From Alphaproteobacteria bacterium MarineAlpha9_Bin3 (lineage in GTDB: Bacteria > Pseudomonadota > Alphaproteobacteria > TMED109): 64,000 nucleotides of DNA. The stretch is taken from contig PTKH01000002.1 of assembly GCA_002937655.1 (NCBI GenBank), positions 1-64,000 on the forward strand, in the 5' to 3' direction. How positions within the stretch are numbered: position 1 is the stretch's first letter; every line of letters begins with the position of its first letter. The translations under genes were made by a program, and so were the position numbers. This document shows, piece after piece, positions 28,578 through 37,356 of the stretch. The notes beneath the pieces are model-generated. The model had not been told where the DNA came from. It made no database searches and worked only from the letters and a program-made list of their open reading frames with translations.

Positions 28578-29399
28578 TTATTTTGATAATATTATAGATT
28601 TCTTTACTGCTGAATTAATTGCTTTATCAATAGTATTTTTTAATATGTTATTTTGATTAAATTCCTTAAGGGCAGCTTCAGTTACTCCGCCAGGACTTGT
28701 AACATCTATCCTTAATTCTTCGGCTGATTTATTAGAGATAGATGCCATATAGCTTGAACCTAAAAAAGTTTCTTTAACCAACTCTATTGCTGTTTTTTTA
28801 TCTAAGCCATTGTTAATAGCAGACTTAATTAAATTTTCTATAAATAAAAACACATAAGCTGGTCCGCTTCCAGAAATAGCTGTAATTATATCCATTTCAT
28901 TTTCCTTTTTTACAGATATTACTTTTCCCACAGCTGAAAATATTTTGTTAGTTTTCTGAAAGTGTATTTTTTTTGTTTTATTACAGTGATAAATAGCGCT
29001 TATACCCATTCCATATGTCGCAGGAGTATTTGGCATCACTCGAATGATAGATGAATCTTTTCCAAAAATCTTTTTATAAAATTTTATTCGCTTTCCAGCT
29101 ACTATAGAAATTATAGGAACTTTAATATAAATATATTTTTTTATTTCTAGTGCTACCGTCTCAAGTATTTGAGGTTTAACTGCAAATATTAATGCTTTTA
29201 TTCCTAGTTTTTTAAAATTTATTTCAGCAATATTCTCAAATACAGATACACCTTTTTTTTTTAAAAATTTTCTTTGATTATTGTTAGGTTCTAATACAAA
29301 TATATCATTATTATTTAAAATATTTTTAGATAATATACCATCTAAGATCGAAGTACCCATTTTACCACAACCTATAAATAAAACTGGAAAATTAATCAC
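28578..29399 (-). CDS. proC: Pyrroline-5-carboxylate reductase ProC
   Basis: Catalyses the last step of proline synthesis, reducing pyrroline-5-carboxylate with NAD(P)H. The 273-residue protein has an N-terminal Rossmann motif IGCGKMGTSILDGIL, the central FAVKPQ, RVMPNTPATYGMGIS, SGSGPAYVFLFIE and the C-terminal signature VTSPGGVTEAALKEF. Length is typical. It lies 8 bases after the YbjN gene on the minus strand. Confidence 0.97.
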   Translation of the reverse strand: MINFPVLFIGCGKMGTSILDGILSKNILNNNDIFVLEPNNNQRKFLKKKGVSVFENIAEINFKKLGIKALIFAVKPQILETVALEIKKYIYIKVPIISIVAGKRIKFYKKIFGKDSSIIRVMPNTPATYGMGISAIYHCNKTKKIHFQKTNKIFSAVGKVISVKKENEMDIITAISGSGPAYVFLFIENLIKSAINNGLDKKTAIELVKETFLGSSYMASISNKSAEELRIDVTSPGGVTEAALKEFNQNNILKNTIDKAINSAVKKSIILSK

Positions 29400-29407
29400 A
29401 GAATATA

Positions 29408-29911
29408 CTAAGCCTCACCTTGGGTTTCTAATAATGAAGCTTCGATTGCCTGACTAGGAGTTTTATCTCCCCATAATAAAAATTGAAAAGTAGGATAATA
29501 CTTATCACAATCCGCTAATGAAGAGGATAAAATATATTCAATTTTTTCAGGAGTAATAGACGAATAATCAAAACTTATCAGAGAGTTTCTATACATAAGA
29601 TAACCTTCATCAACCCATAATTCAAAATGACCTGAGCTTATATTTAAATTTATTTTATTTAATAAAGCATATAATGTATTATATTTTTTCATTGGAACTT
29701 TAATATTATAAGTCCACGTATATTGTAATAATTTATGATCATTACTCCAAGCTAGAGTAAGTTGATAATCACACCACTCTCCTCCTACTTCAACATATAA
29801 AGTATTACTATCTGCTCTATTGTGAGGCCAGTCATTTGAGACTACAATATCTTCGATTAAATCTAATGGATTAAAGTTATTATTTTCTAAATCTGATAAA
29901 AGAGCTCTCAT
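29408..29911 (-). CDS. YbjN domain-containing protein
   Basis: A 167-residue protein of the YbjN family, found widely in proteobacteria with no settled biochemical function; it has a fold like type III secretion chaperones. Family cues are NPLDLIEDIVVSNDWPHNRA, GEWCDYQLTLAWSND, LYALLNKINLNISSGHFELW and GYLMYRNSLI. No signal peptide or membrane segment is seen. It stands just upstream of proC; the alphaproteobacterial order ybjN-proC is recurrent. Confidence 0.88.
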   Translation of the reverse strand: MRALLSDLENNNFNPLDLIEDIVVSNDWPHNRADSNTLYVEVGGEWCDYQLTLAWSNDHKLLQYTWTYNIKVPMKKYNTLYALLNKINLNISSGHFELWVDEGYLMYRNSLISFDYSSITPEKIEYILSSSLADCDKYYPTFQFLLWGDKTPSQAIEASLLETQGEA

Positions 29912-30143
29912 TAATAAACCTTATTATACTAAATATAGTACCTCATAAAAAATAACATCTATATAGAGTATATTCTCAAAAGCTGACTTAAAGTGCAAAT
30001 CAATCGTGAAATATAAAATTAAATATAAATTTATATAATATAATCAATGACTTATATGTAGATAAAATAAAAAATATTTATAAATAAAATATTATATTAT
30101 CATTTATTTTTTAATTTAGTTAGAATCAGTAAATAGCAACTGA
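29912..30143. other. 232-base intergenic region between ubiK and ybjN
   Basis: Very AT-rich, with no coding potential. A 7-bp hairpin AATCAGT/ACTGATT (arms 30124-30130 and 30139-30145) overlaps the ubiK stop and includes a GAATC site. Read on the plus strand the hairpin is followed by T-rich DNA, which is the ubiK coding end. Read on the minus strand it lacks a T tract, so it is not a classical ubiK terminator. Confidence 0.5.
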
Positions 30144-30413
30144 TTATTTTTTATTATTTTTTGTTAATAATGATAGTTTTTTTTCTAATAAATTAACTTT
30201 TTTTCTTAATTCTTCATTCTCTAATCTAGATTTTTCAACCATTTTTTTAACAGTTAAAAAATCTTTTTTATTAATCAACTCTAGTTTATATATTAATTTT
30301 TCAACTCTATCTTTTATTTTTTCTTCAATTTCTTCTTTAAATATTCCTAACGTCGAGGTAGCTCCTCCAATTAATTTAATAATATCTTCTTTTATAAATT
30401 CTTTATTAGACAT
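30144..30413 (-). CDS. ubiK: Ubiquinone biosynthesis accessory factor UbiK (BMFP family)
   Basis: An 89-residue protein of the BMFP family. The first half is an amphipathic helix region (LIGGATSTLGIFKEEIEEKI), and the second is a trimer-forming coiled coil (about 58-85, with LENEELRKKVNLLEKKLSLL). In gammaproteobacteria UbiK supports aerobic ubiquinone synthesis with UbiJ. It is divergent from hldD/lgt, and in alphaproteobacteria this gene is regularly found next to lgt. The nearby COQ9-like gene fits a quinone theme. Confidence 0.85.
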   Translation of the reverse strand: MSNKEFIKEDIIKLIGGATSTLGIFKEEIEEKIKDRVEKLIYKLELINKKDFLTVKKMVEKSRLENEELRKKVNLLEKKLSLLTKNNKK

Positions 30414-30526
30414 TTTTTATCCTTAGTTTTTTATAAAAAGTTATATATTTTTATAGTAGTATATATAATCTTTATATAATTAAGTATTTAAAAATTTAAA
30501 TAAAATAATACTAGGGTAATAATATT

Positions 30527-31495
30527 ATGATATTAGTTACAGGAGCAGCAGGCTTCATAGGCTCAAATATAGTATCAGCTTTAAATAAAAAAGGGTTACA
30601 TAAAATAATTATTTGTGACTGGTTAGATCATATTAGTAAAAATAATAATATAAATAAGCTTAGCTATGAAAAGTTAATTACTCCTGAAAGTATTTTAGAA
30701 TACTTAAATAAAAGAAATGATATAGATCTAGTCATTCATATGGGAGCGAATTCATCAACTACAGAAACTAATTTTAGACTAATCTATGATATTAATACCA
30801 GATTTACTAAAAACCTCTGGAAATGGTGCACTAAAAATAATGTTAGATTTATTTATGCTTCTTCAGCTGCTACTTATGGTGACGGTTCTAGAGGTTTTGA
30901 TGACTCAGATGATAAAACATATCAACCTCTAAATATTTATGGTCTGTCAAAATATCTATTTGATAGATATGCTATCAATCAGGCTAAAAAGAATATACAT
31001 CCTCCACAATGGGTGGGATTAAAATTTTTTAACGTTTATGGCCCTAATGAATACCATAAAGGAAATATGCAATCTGTAGTAAAACACGCATTAGACCAGT
31101 ATAATAAAATAGGTAAAGTAAAATTATTTAAATCCTATAATAATCAATTTAAAGATGGTCAACAGTCTAGAGATTTTATTTATATTAATGATTGCATCTC
31201 TTTAATTAACTGGCTTATAGACAATAAAAAAATTTCTGGCCTTTTTAATTGTGGTACAGGTATTGAAAGGACTTTTGAAGATTTAGTAAAGGCAATGTTT
31301 ACAGCAATAAATATATCTCCCAAAATTGAATATATAGAAATGCCAGAAAATATTAAGAATCAATATCAATATTATACAAAAGCCAAAATGAGTAAAATAA
31401 AGGATAAAGGATATAAAATTAAAGCATTAACTCTAGAAGAAGGTGTTTATGATTATGTTACGAATTATCTACTATCAAAAGATAAATATAAATAA
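30527..31495 (+). CDS. hldD: ADP-L-glycero-D-manno-heptose-6-epimerase HldD
   Basis: An NAD(P)-dependent extended SDR that inverts C6 of ADP-heptose for the lipopolysaccharide inner core. The 322 residues start with ILVTGAAGFIGSNIVSALNK. They continue with MGANSSTTETNFRLIYDIN, the catalytic Tyr-Lys in NIYGLSKYLFDRYA, KFFNVYGPNEYHKGNMQSV, and SRDFIYINDC, all HldD-like. Its presence implies a heptose-containing LPS. It is followed by lgt after 2 bases, so both envelope genes are probably in one transcript. Confidence 0.92.
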   Translation: MILVTGAAGFIGSNIVSALNKKGLHKIIICDWLDHISKNNNINKLSYEKLITPESILEYLNKRNDIDLVIHMGANSSTTETNFRLIYDINTRFTKNLWKWCTKNNVRFIYASSAATYGDGSRGFDDSDDKTYQPLNIYGLSKYLFDRYAINQAKKNIHPPQWVGLKFFNVYGPNEYHKGNMQSVVKHALDQYNKIGKVKLFKSYNNQFKDGQQSRDFIYINDCISLINWLIDNKKISGLFNCGTGIERTFEDLVKAMFTAINISPKIEYIEMPENIKNQYQYYTKAKMSKIKDKGYKIKALTLEEGVYDYVTNYLLSKDKYK

Positions 31496-31497
31496 AT

Positions 31498-32325
31498 ATG
31501 ATTGATGAATTTATAAGATTAACTGAGACCTCCTGTTCTCTAGGACTTACATCAGGATTTTCTTTATTTTCTATAGAAATTAGGTGGTACGCACTTTCTT
31601 ATATATTTGGACTAATATTAGGCCAAATTTATATAAAAAATATAATTAAGTCTAATGATAATAGGATTAGTGAAAAACATATCGAAAATTTTTTATTATG
31701 GGCAATGCTAGGAATTATTATAGGTGGAAGATTAGGCTATGTAATATTTTATAATTTTTCATATTATATTCTAAACCCTATGAAAATATTATATGTTTGG
31801 CAAGGTGGAATGTCCTTTCATGGAGGTCTTATTGGAATAATAATTTCTTCATATATATTTACAAAAATTAATAATTTACGTTTACTTTCACTAACAGATC
31901 TAATTTGTTCTGCCGCACCAATAGGAATATTTTTAGGTAGAATATCAAATTTTTTAAATGGAGAACTTTGGGGCAAAAAATCAGAATTACCTTGGGCAAT
32001 AATATTTAAATGCGCAGGTCCTAATACTAGACATCCTAGTCAATTATATGAAGCCTTTTTTGAGGGAGTTTTGATATTTGTAATATTATATTTTTGCATA
32101 GTAAAAAATAAATTATTAGATAAACCAGGTAAAATTTCAGGTCTATTCTGTATATTATATGGCTGCTCTAGAATTTTTATTGAATTTTACAGAGAGCCTG
32201 ATCGGCATATAGGGGCTTTATATTATAATTATACGATGGGAATGCTATTATCTATTCCTTTAATAATTTTAGGTATTTATTTGTATTCAAAAACCAACTA
32301 TAAAATAAAAAAGAATAAATCTTGA
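31498..32325 (+). CDS. lgt: Prolipoprotein diacylglyceryl transferase Lgt
   Basis: A polytopic inner-membrane enzyme that attaches diacylglycerol to the lipobox cysteine of prelipoproteins. It is 275 residues long, with about seven hydrophobic segments. It shows IRWYALSYIFGLILG, GGRLGYVIFYN, GGMSFHGGLIGI (the conserved His), and the signature GRISNFLNGELWG, then HPSQLYEAFFEG. The stop codon overlaps the start of the next gene (TTGA). Confidence 0.96.
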   Translation: MIDEFIRLTETSCSLGLTSGFSLFSIEIRWYALSYIFGLILGQIYIKNIIKSNDNRISEKHIENFLLWAMLGIIIGGRLGYVIFYNFSYYILNPMKILYVWQGGMSFHGGLIGIIISSYIFTKINNLRLLSLTDLICSAAPIGIFLGRISNFLNGELWGKKSELPWAIIFKCAGPNTRHPSQLYEAFFEGVLIFVILYFCIVKNKLLDKPGKISGLFCILYGCSRIFIEFYREPDRHIGALYYNYTMGMLLSIPLIILGIYLYSKTNYKIKKNKS

Positions 32326-33383
32326 AAGAACATTTTATAAAAAAAATAAAATTACAAGGTCCAATTACAATTGCAGATTATATGTCTGATTGTTTATTAG
32401 CTCCAAAGCAAGGTTACTATAATAGAAATGATGTGATTGGCACTAAAGGAGATTTTATTACCTCTCCAGAAATAAGTCAAATCTTTGGAGAGCTTGTGGG
32501 ATTATCTTTTGTAGACTATTGGTATCAATGTAATAAACCTGTATCTCCCATATTAGTTGATGTTGGAGGAGGTAAAGGAACCATGATGAAAGATGCATTA
32601 AGAGCAATAAAACAAGTAGATAAAATTCTTTTTAAAAAAATCCAACCTATTTTTATAGAGGCATCATTAAAATTATCACAATTACAAAAACTTAATATTC
32701 CAAAATCTGAATCATTTAACGATATTAATAAAATACCAAAAGGGTTTACTATGCTTTACGCTAATGAATTTTTTGATGCACTACCAACTCATCAATTTAT
32801 TAAAGTTAATAATAGGTGGCATGAGCGACTTATAGATATTGATTCTAATAATAATTTATGTTTTATTCATGATACAAAATCGAGCCCGTTTGAGCATATT
32901 ATACCTGAATATTTAAAAAAAAATATTATAATTGAATTTAGCCCTGCGATTATAAATATCACTACTTCAATAATTAAAAAAATTTTGGAACAGAGAGGAG
33001 CTTTTTTAATTATTGATTATGCGTTAAATGAAAAGGATGAATTTGGTTCATTCCAAGCTGTTAGAAAACACGAATATATAAATCCCCTTCTATTCCCAGG
33101 TGAATGTGATTTATCTACAAAAGTAGATTTCACACTTATAAAAAATATTGCAAGAGAACTTAATGCTCATGTTTATGGCCCAATAAAACAAAAAATATTT
33201 TTAAAAAATTTAGGTATTGATATCAGATGCAAGCAGCTTATTAAAACTAATCCTAATAAAAAAGATAAAATTTTAAATGATTATTATAGATTGATATCAG
33301 ATGAAGAAATGGGAAATTTATTTGAAGCTATAATAATAACGTCTGAAGAAAAAGTTCAACCTGCCGGTTTTCAAAATGAATAA
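32322..33383 (+). CDS. SAM-dependent methyltransferase, NDUFAF7/MidA family
   Basis: A 353-residue class I methyltransferase of the DUF185 family. NDUFAF7 is the mitochondrial member; it methylates an arginine in a complex I subunit and is needed for complex I assembly. Family cues are GPITIADYMSDCLLAPKQGYY, GDFITSPEISQIFGELVG, the SAM loop VDVGGGKGTMMKDALRA, YANEFFDALPTHQF and ALLIIDYA-type FLIIDYALNE. The start is TTG inside the lgt stop, and the end overlaps pgeF by 8 bases. The exact target in bacteria is not settled. Confidence 0.88.
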   Translation: MKEHFIKKIKLQGPITIADYMSDCLLAPKQGYYNRNDVIGTKGDFITSPEISQIFGELVGLSFVDYWYQCNKPVSPILVDVGGGKGTMMKDALRAIKQVDKILFKKIQPIFIEASLKLSQLQKLNIPKSESFNDINKIPKGFTMLYANEFFDALPTHQFIKVNNRWHERLIDIDSNNNLCFIHDTKSSPFEHIIPEYLKKNIIIEFSPAIINITTSIIKKILEQRGAFLIIDYALNEKDEFGSFQAVRKHEYINPLLFPGECDLSTKVDFTLIKNIARELNAHVYGPIKQKIFLKNLGIDIRCKQLIKTNPNKKDKILNDYYRLISDEEMGNLFEAIIITSEEKVQPAGFQNE

Positions 33384-34170
33384 TAACAAAATTAAACCAA
33401 TTTTAAGCAACAATCTAAAATTTAAAAAAATTACACATGGTTTTTTTACTAAAAATGGCGGTTATTCAAGTAATAATAATTTTAGTCTAAATTGTAGTTT
33501 TAATTCAAATGACTCGTTAGAAAACGTAAATAATAATAGAAAATTAATTTGCAACTATCACAAATTAAATATTAAAAATTTAAAGACAGTTAAACAAATA
33601 CATAGCAGCAAAGTACTTTATATTGATAATTTAAACTATGAAACATCTAAAATTGAAGCAGACTCAATAATAACTAATAAACCAAATATAGTTTTAGGTA
33701 TTCTAACTGCTGACTGTGCTCCAGTCTTATTATTTGACCCCAAAAATAATATTATTGCCGCTATACATATTGGATGGCAAGGGGCAATAAAAAATATTTT
33801 AACCAATACTATTAAAAGCTTTATAGAAATGAAATCAAAAACAACAAATATAAAATTATCTATAGGCCCTTGTATAGGGCCCAAGTCTTATAATGTTAAA
33901 GAAGATTTTTATGATAATTTTATAAAAAAAAATATTAATAATAAAAAATATTTTATTAATACTCATAATGATAGATATAAATTTGACTTACCATACTATA
34001 TTAAAGATGAAGCATTATACAATGGTTTAAATATAAAAAATATTTCTAATTTAAGAGAAGATACTTACTTGGAAGAAGAGAAGTATTTTAGTTTCAGAAG
34101 AAATTTTCAAAGAGGCATTGGAGATTGCGGCAGAATGATATCTACTATTTCTATCAATGAGATAAAATAA
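33376..34170 (+). CDS. pgeF: Peptidoglycan editing factor PgeF (YfiH/laccase-domain family)
   Basis: A 264-residue cytoplasmic protein of the YfiH family. PgeF removes mis-inserted serine-containing peptidoglycan precursors; human FAMIN is a homologue with purine activity. The zinc-binding His-Cys-His set is visible in VKQIHSSKVLY, TADCAPVLLFD, and IAAIHIGWQGAIKNI, with SIGPCIGPKSYNV following. Placement after lgt and the MidA-like gene is common in alphaproteobacteria. The next gene starts on its stop codon (TAATG). Confidence 0.93.
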   Translation: MNNNKIKPILSNNLKFKKITHGFFTKNGGYSSNNNFSLNCSFNSNDSLENVNNNRKLICNYHKLNIKNLKTVKQIHSSKVLYIDNLNYETSKIEADSIITNKPNIVLGILTADCAPVLLFDPKNNIIAAIHIGWQGAIKNILTNTIKSFIEMKSKTTNIKLSIGPCIGPKSYNVKEDFYDNFIKKNINNKKYFINTHNDRYKFDLPYYIKDEALYNGLNIKNISNLREDTYLEEEKYFSFRRNFQRGIGDCGRMISTISINEIK

Positions 34171-34982
34171 TGAAGTATTTAGTATATATATTTTGTTTAT
34201 TTATAAATACTAGTTGCTTAATCATTGATAAACCTTTTCAAAATTCAAAAACTTCACCTCCAACCAATGATTCAATTAATTCTGTAATTTATATTGAGAA
34301 TATTATTGGTGTTAATAATCAAACAAACCTCTTTTTAAAAGATAAAATTCAAAGAGAACTAATAAAAAATAATATTTTAGCTAGTTATAAATATTTTAAC
34401 AAAAACAGCTTTATAATTAAATCAACACTAATTAATTACCCACAAGAGAATTTAAAAAAAATAATTTTTAATATTTTAAATAAAGAGAAAGTTATTAATA
34501 AATTAGAAATTAAATTATCTAATAAAAATATTAAAGATAAAGCTACCCAAAATTCAATATCAATTCAATTAGCGGATTTTATTGAGATAATAGTTTTGAA
34601 ATTAAATAAAAAAAAGTATCTAAAAGTTTTAGAAATAAAAGGTTTAAAAGATTATAAAAATCTTCAGGCTGTTTTTTTCAATAAATTAGAAGAAGTTTAC
34701 TCTCAAAATTCTATTCAGCTATTAGATAAAGAAAATATTATTAATAAGAACTTTACTGATTATTCTTTTATTAAAATTATTTTTATTTTTGAAAATATTG
34801 ATAAAGAGAGAATTAAGATTAATGTAGAATGGCAAATATTAGATAAAAATCAAGATTTTATAGGGTCTATTAGGCAAGAAAATATCATTAAAAAATCAAT
34901 TTTAAAATACGCATGGAAAGAAATTTCTAATAAAATAATTGAAATGTCTCTTTCTGAGCTTAATATGTTAATAAATCTATAA
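34170..34982 (+). CDS. Putative lipoprotein of unknown function
   Basis: I do not recognise a domain in this 270-residue protein. The N-terminus (MKYLVYIFCLFINTSCLI) looks like a short signal with a lipobox-like cysteine at residue 16, although the -3 residue is not a typical Leu/Val. The body is Lys/Asn/Ile-rich, with alternating charged and hydrophobic stretches and a segment FEN IDKERIKINVEWQ suggesting beta structure. It starts on the pgeF stop codon and precedes prs by 94 bases. Several alphaproteobacteria carry an unannotated lipoprotein here, so it may be a diverged member of that group. Confidence 0.7.
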   Translation: MKYLVYIFCLFINTSCLIIDKPFQNSKTSPPTNDSINSVIYIENIIGVNNQTNLFLKDKIQRELIKNNILASYKYFNKNSFIIKSTLINYPQENLKKIIFNILNKEKVINKLEIKLSNKNIKDKATQNSISIQLADFIEIIVLKLNKKKYLKVLEIKGLKDYKNLQAVFFNKLEEVYSQNSIQLLDKENIINKNFTDYSFIKIIFIFENIDKERIKINVEWQILDKNQDFIGSIRQENIIKKSILKYAWKEISNKIIEMSLSELNMLINL

Positions 34983-35076
34983 AAATAGATAGATTTAAAA
35001 TATGTATTATAATATATATTACGCCAATTTATGTTTATAATATTTTTATTATTATTAAATTTATAAAGGCTTAGAT

Positions 35077-36009
35077 ATGCACATTATTTCAGGAAATAGT
35101 AATCCAATTCTTGCAAATCAAATAAGCAATGAATTAAAAGTTAAAATTATTGATGTAACTGTTACTAGGTTTTCAGATCAAGAAGTATTTGTTGAGATAA
35201 ATGAAAATATTAGAGGTAAAAATATATTTTTAATTCAATCAACATCTATGCCAGCAAATGATCATATAATGGAATTATTAATAACAATTGATGCGTTAAA
35301 AAGAGCCTCAGCTAATACAGTCACAGCCGTTATTCCATATTTTGGGTATGCTAGACAAGATAGAAAAGTTGGGCCTAGAACGCCTATATCAGCTAAATTA
35401 ATTGCAGATATTCTTACTACTGCAGGTATAGATAGACTTTTAACCATAGATTTACACGCAGGACAAATTCAAGGTTTTTTTGATATACCTGTGGATAATT
35501 TATATGCTGCACCAGTTATTACAAAAGATATTTTAGAGAATTACAAAAATAAAGATCTAGTTGTTATTTCTCCAGATGTAGGAGGAGTTGTCAGAGCCAG
35601 AGGTATTGCTAAAAGAATTAATGGTGATCTCGCAATAGTGGATAAACGAAGAGATAAAGCTAACGAATCAGAAGTCATGAATATTATAGGTGATATAAAT
35701 AATAGAGATTGTATTATAGTTGATGATATTGTTGATACAGCTGGAACATTATGTAATGCAGCAGAGGCCTTAATTAATGCAGGAGCGAAGAGTGTTTCAG
35801 CTTATATTACTCATGGAGTTCTATCTGGTCCAGCTATTGAAAGAATAAAAAATTCTAAATTAAATGAGTTGGTAATTACAGATAGTATTGCTCCAAGTAA
35901 ATTAATCCTTGACGCGAGTAACATACGTATATTAAACCTAGCTCCACTGATAGCGGAAGCTATAAGGAGAATTAGTTCAGATAGTTCAGTTTCTAGCTTA
36001 TTTGACTAA
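35077..36009 (+). CDS. prs: Ribose-phosphate pyrophosphokinase Prs
   Basis: Makes PRPP from ribose-5-phosphate and ATP for nucleotide, His and Trp synthesis. The 310-residue protein shows [27 protein letters not shown], the divalent-cation site [36 protein letters not shown], and the PRPP-binding loop [14 protein letters not shown]. Length is normal (315 in E. coli). The 94-base upstream gap contains two TATAAT sequences (35008 and 35036), so it probably has its own promoter. rplY follows 51 bases later. Confidence 0.98.
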   Translation: MHIISGNSNPILANQISNELKVKIIDVTVTRFSDQEVFVEINENIRGKNIFLIQSTSMPANDHIMELLITIDALKRASANTVTAVIPYFGYARQDRKVGPRTPISAKLIADILTTAGIDRLLTIDLHAGQIQGFFDIPVDNLYAAPVITKDILENYKNKDLVVISPDVGGVVRARGIAKRINGDLAIVDKRRDKANESEVMNIIGDINNRDCIIVDDIVDTAGTLCNAAEALINAGAKSVSAYITHGVLSGPAIERIKNSKLNELVITDSIAPSKLILDASNIRILNLAPLIAEAIRRISSDSSVSSLFD

Positions 36010-36060
36010 TGTTAATTTTTTAAATTAAAAGTATTTATTTTATTATTATAGGAGTAAACA

Positions 36061-36756
36061 ATGGTAACGACATCTAACCTTTCTGCAGAAACTAGAAAAT
36101 CTGTAGGAAAAGGTAAATCAAGAGCATTAAGAAGAGAAGGCAGAATACCAGCTATTGTTTATGGTAATAAAATAGATCCAGTAGCTGTCTCAATAAATGA
36201 GAGAGATTTAAATGCTGAGCTAAGAAAAGAAGGTTTTTTTAATAGATTGTGTAATCTTGAAATAGAAAAAGAAAATATAAAAGTTTTACCTCAAGAAATT
36301 TCTATACATCCAGTCACCGATAAAACTGAACATATAGATTTTTTAAGAGTTAGTGATAACACCAATGTTACAATAGAAGTTCCAGTAAAATTCGAAAATG
36401 AAGAAGAATGCCCAGGAATAAAAAAAGGGGGAATATTAAATATAGTAAGATATAATATAGAGGTTTCCTGTCCTGCATCAAATATTCCAGAACTTTTTAT
36501 TATAGATCTTACAGGTCTTGAATTAGGAGATTCAATTCGTTTTAGTAATATTAAAGATGTTTCAGAGGGAGTTACTCCTACAATTACAGATAGAGATTTT
36601 ATTATTGCAAGTGTCGTAGCACCAGCAGCCCTTACTTCAGAGGAAGAAGAAGAAGAAAGTGCTGAAGGAGAAGAAGGTGAAGAAGATATAGCTGAAACAG
36701 AAACTAGTTCTAGTGAAGAAAAACCTGCAGAAGAAAATGATAAAAAAGAAGAATAA
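36061..36756 (+). CDS. rplY: Ribosomal protein bL25 (general stress protein Ctc type)
   Basis: A 5S rRNA-binding large-subunit protein in its long two-domain Ctc form (231 residues). The N-terminal L25 domain runs about 5-95 (GKGKSRALRREGRIPAIVYG; VHPVT-like IHPVTDKTEHIDFLRV). The C-terminal beta domain runs about 100-190. A very acidic Glu-rich tail (about 195-231) resembles the charged tails seen on other alphaproteobacterial copies. A strong ribosome-binding site AGGAG lies 7 bases before ATG. It forms a cluster with pth and ychF. Confidence 0.96.
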   Translation: MVTTSNLSAETRKSVGKGKSRALRREGRIPAIVYGNKIDPVAVSINERDLNAELRKEGFFNRLCNLEIEKENIKVLPQEISIHPVTDKTEHIDFLRVSDNTNVTIEVPVKFENEEECPGIKKGGILNIVRYNIEVSCPASNIPELFIIDLTGLELGDSIRFSNIKDVSEGVTPTITDRDFIIASVVAPAALTSEEEEEESAEGEEGEEDIAETETSSSEEKPAEENDKKEE

Positions 36757-36782
36757 TTAATTTATAGAATGGAAGTAAACTA

Positions 36783-37355
36783 GTGTTAGTCTTAGTTGGA
36801 CTAGGTAATCCAGAAACTAAGTATAGTATGAATAGACATAATGTTGGATTTATGACTATTGATAATATAATAAAAAAATATTCTTTTTCTCCACTTAAAA
36901 ATAAATTTCAATCACATATTATTAAAGGGCATATTAATGATAACCCTTTAACTCTAGTAAAACCTCAAACCTATATGAATTTATCCGGTCTAAGTTTAAG
37001 TCTAATAAAAAAATTTTATAAGCTTAAAAATGAACAAATTATAGTAATTCATGACGATTTGGACTTAAAAGTTGGAGATATTAGAACAAAAATTGGAGGA
37101 AGTTCTGGCGGACACAAAGGATTAAAAAGCATAGATTCTCATATAGGTAAAGATTATATTCGAATAAGAATAGGTATAGGTCATCCTGGAGATAAGCAAC
37201 TAGTGAATAACTACGTTTTAGGAAATTTTAATAAAGAAGACTTATTTATAATAAGTACTTTAATAAATAATATAAGTTCAAATTTGAGTTTTATTTTTGA
37301 AAATATAAATAATTTATCTCAAACACTCTCAGAAATTATAGGAAAAGGAAAATAA
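36783..37355 (+). CDS. pth: Peptidyl-tRNA hydrolase Pth
   Basis: Recycles tRNA by cleaving peptidyl-tRNA released from stalled ribosomes. The 190 residues show VGLGNPETKYSMNRHNVGFM (with the catalytic His), KPQTYMNLSG, the catalytic-type Asp in VIHDDLDL, and GGSSGGHKGLKSI. The start is GTG at 36783. The gene ends one base before ychF. rplY-pth-ychF is a widely conserved bacterial cluster. Confidence 0.97.
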   Translation: MLVLVGLGNPETKYSMNRHNVGFMTIDNIIKKYSFSPLKNKFQSHIIKGHINDNPLTLVKPQTYMNLSGLSLSLIKKFYKLKNEQIIVIHDDLDLKVGDIRTKIGGSSGGHKGLKSIDSHIGKDYIRIRIGIGHPGDKQLVNNYVLGNFNKEDLFIISTLINNISSNLSFIFENINNLSQTLSEIIGKGK

Positions 37356-37356
37356 A

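Noticed and set aside
33865-33881. 6-bp inverted repeat GGCCCT/AGGGCC with a five-base loop
   Set aside because: It lies inside pgeF at the conserved SIGPCIGPKSY codons and has no T tract; codon constraints explain the GC-rich repeat.
36640-36756. Glu-rich low-complexity tail of bL25 as a sign of a frameshift or contamination
   Set aside because: Acidic tails are a normal feature of long Ctc-type L25 proteins, and the frame is continuous to a proper stop.
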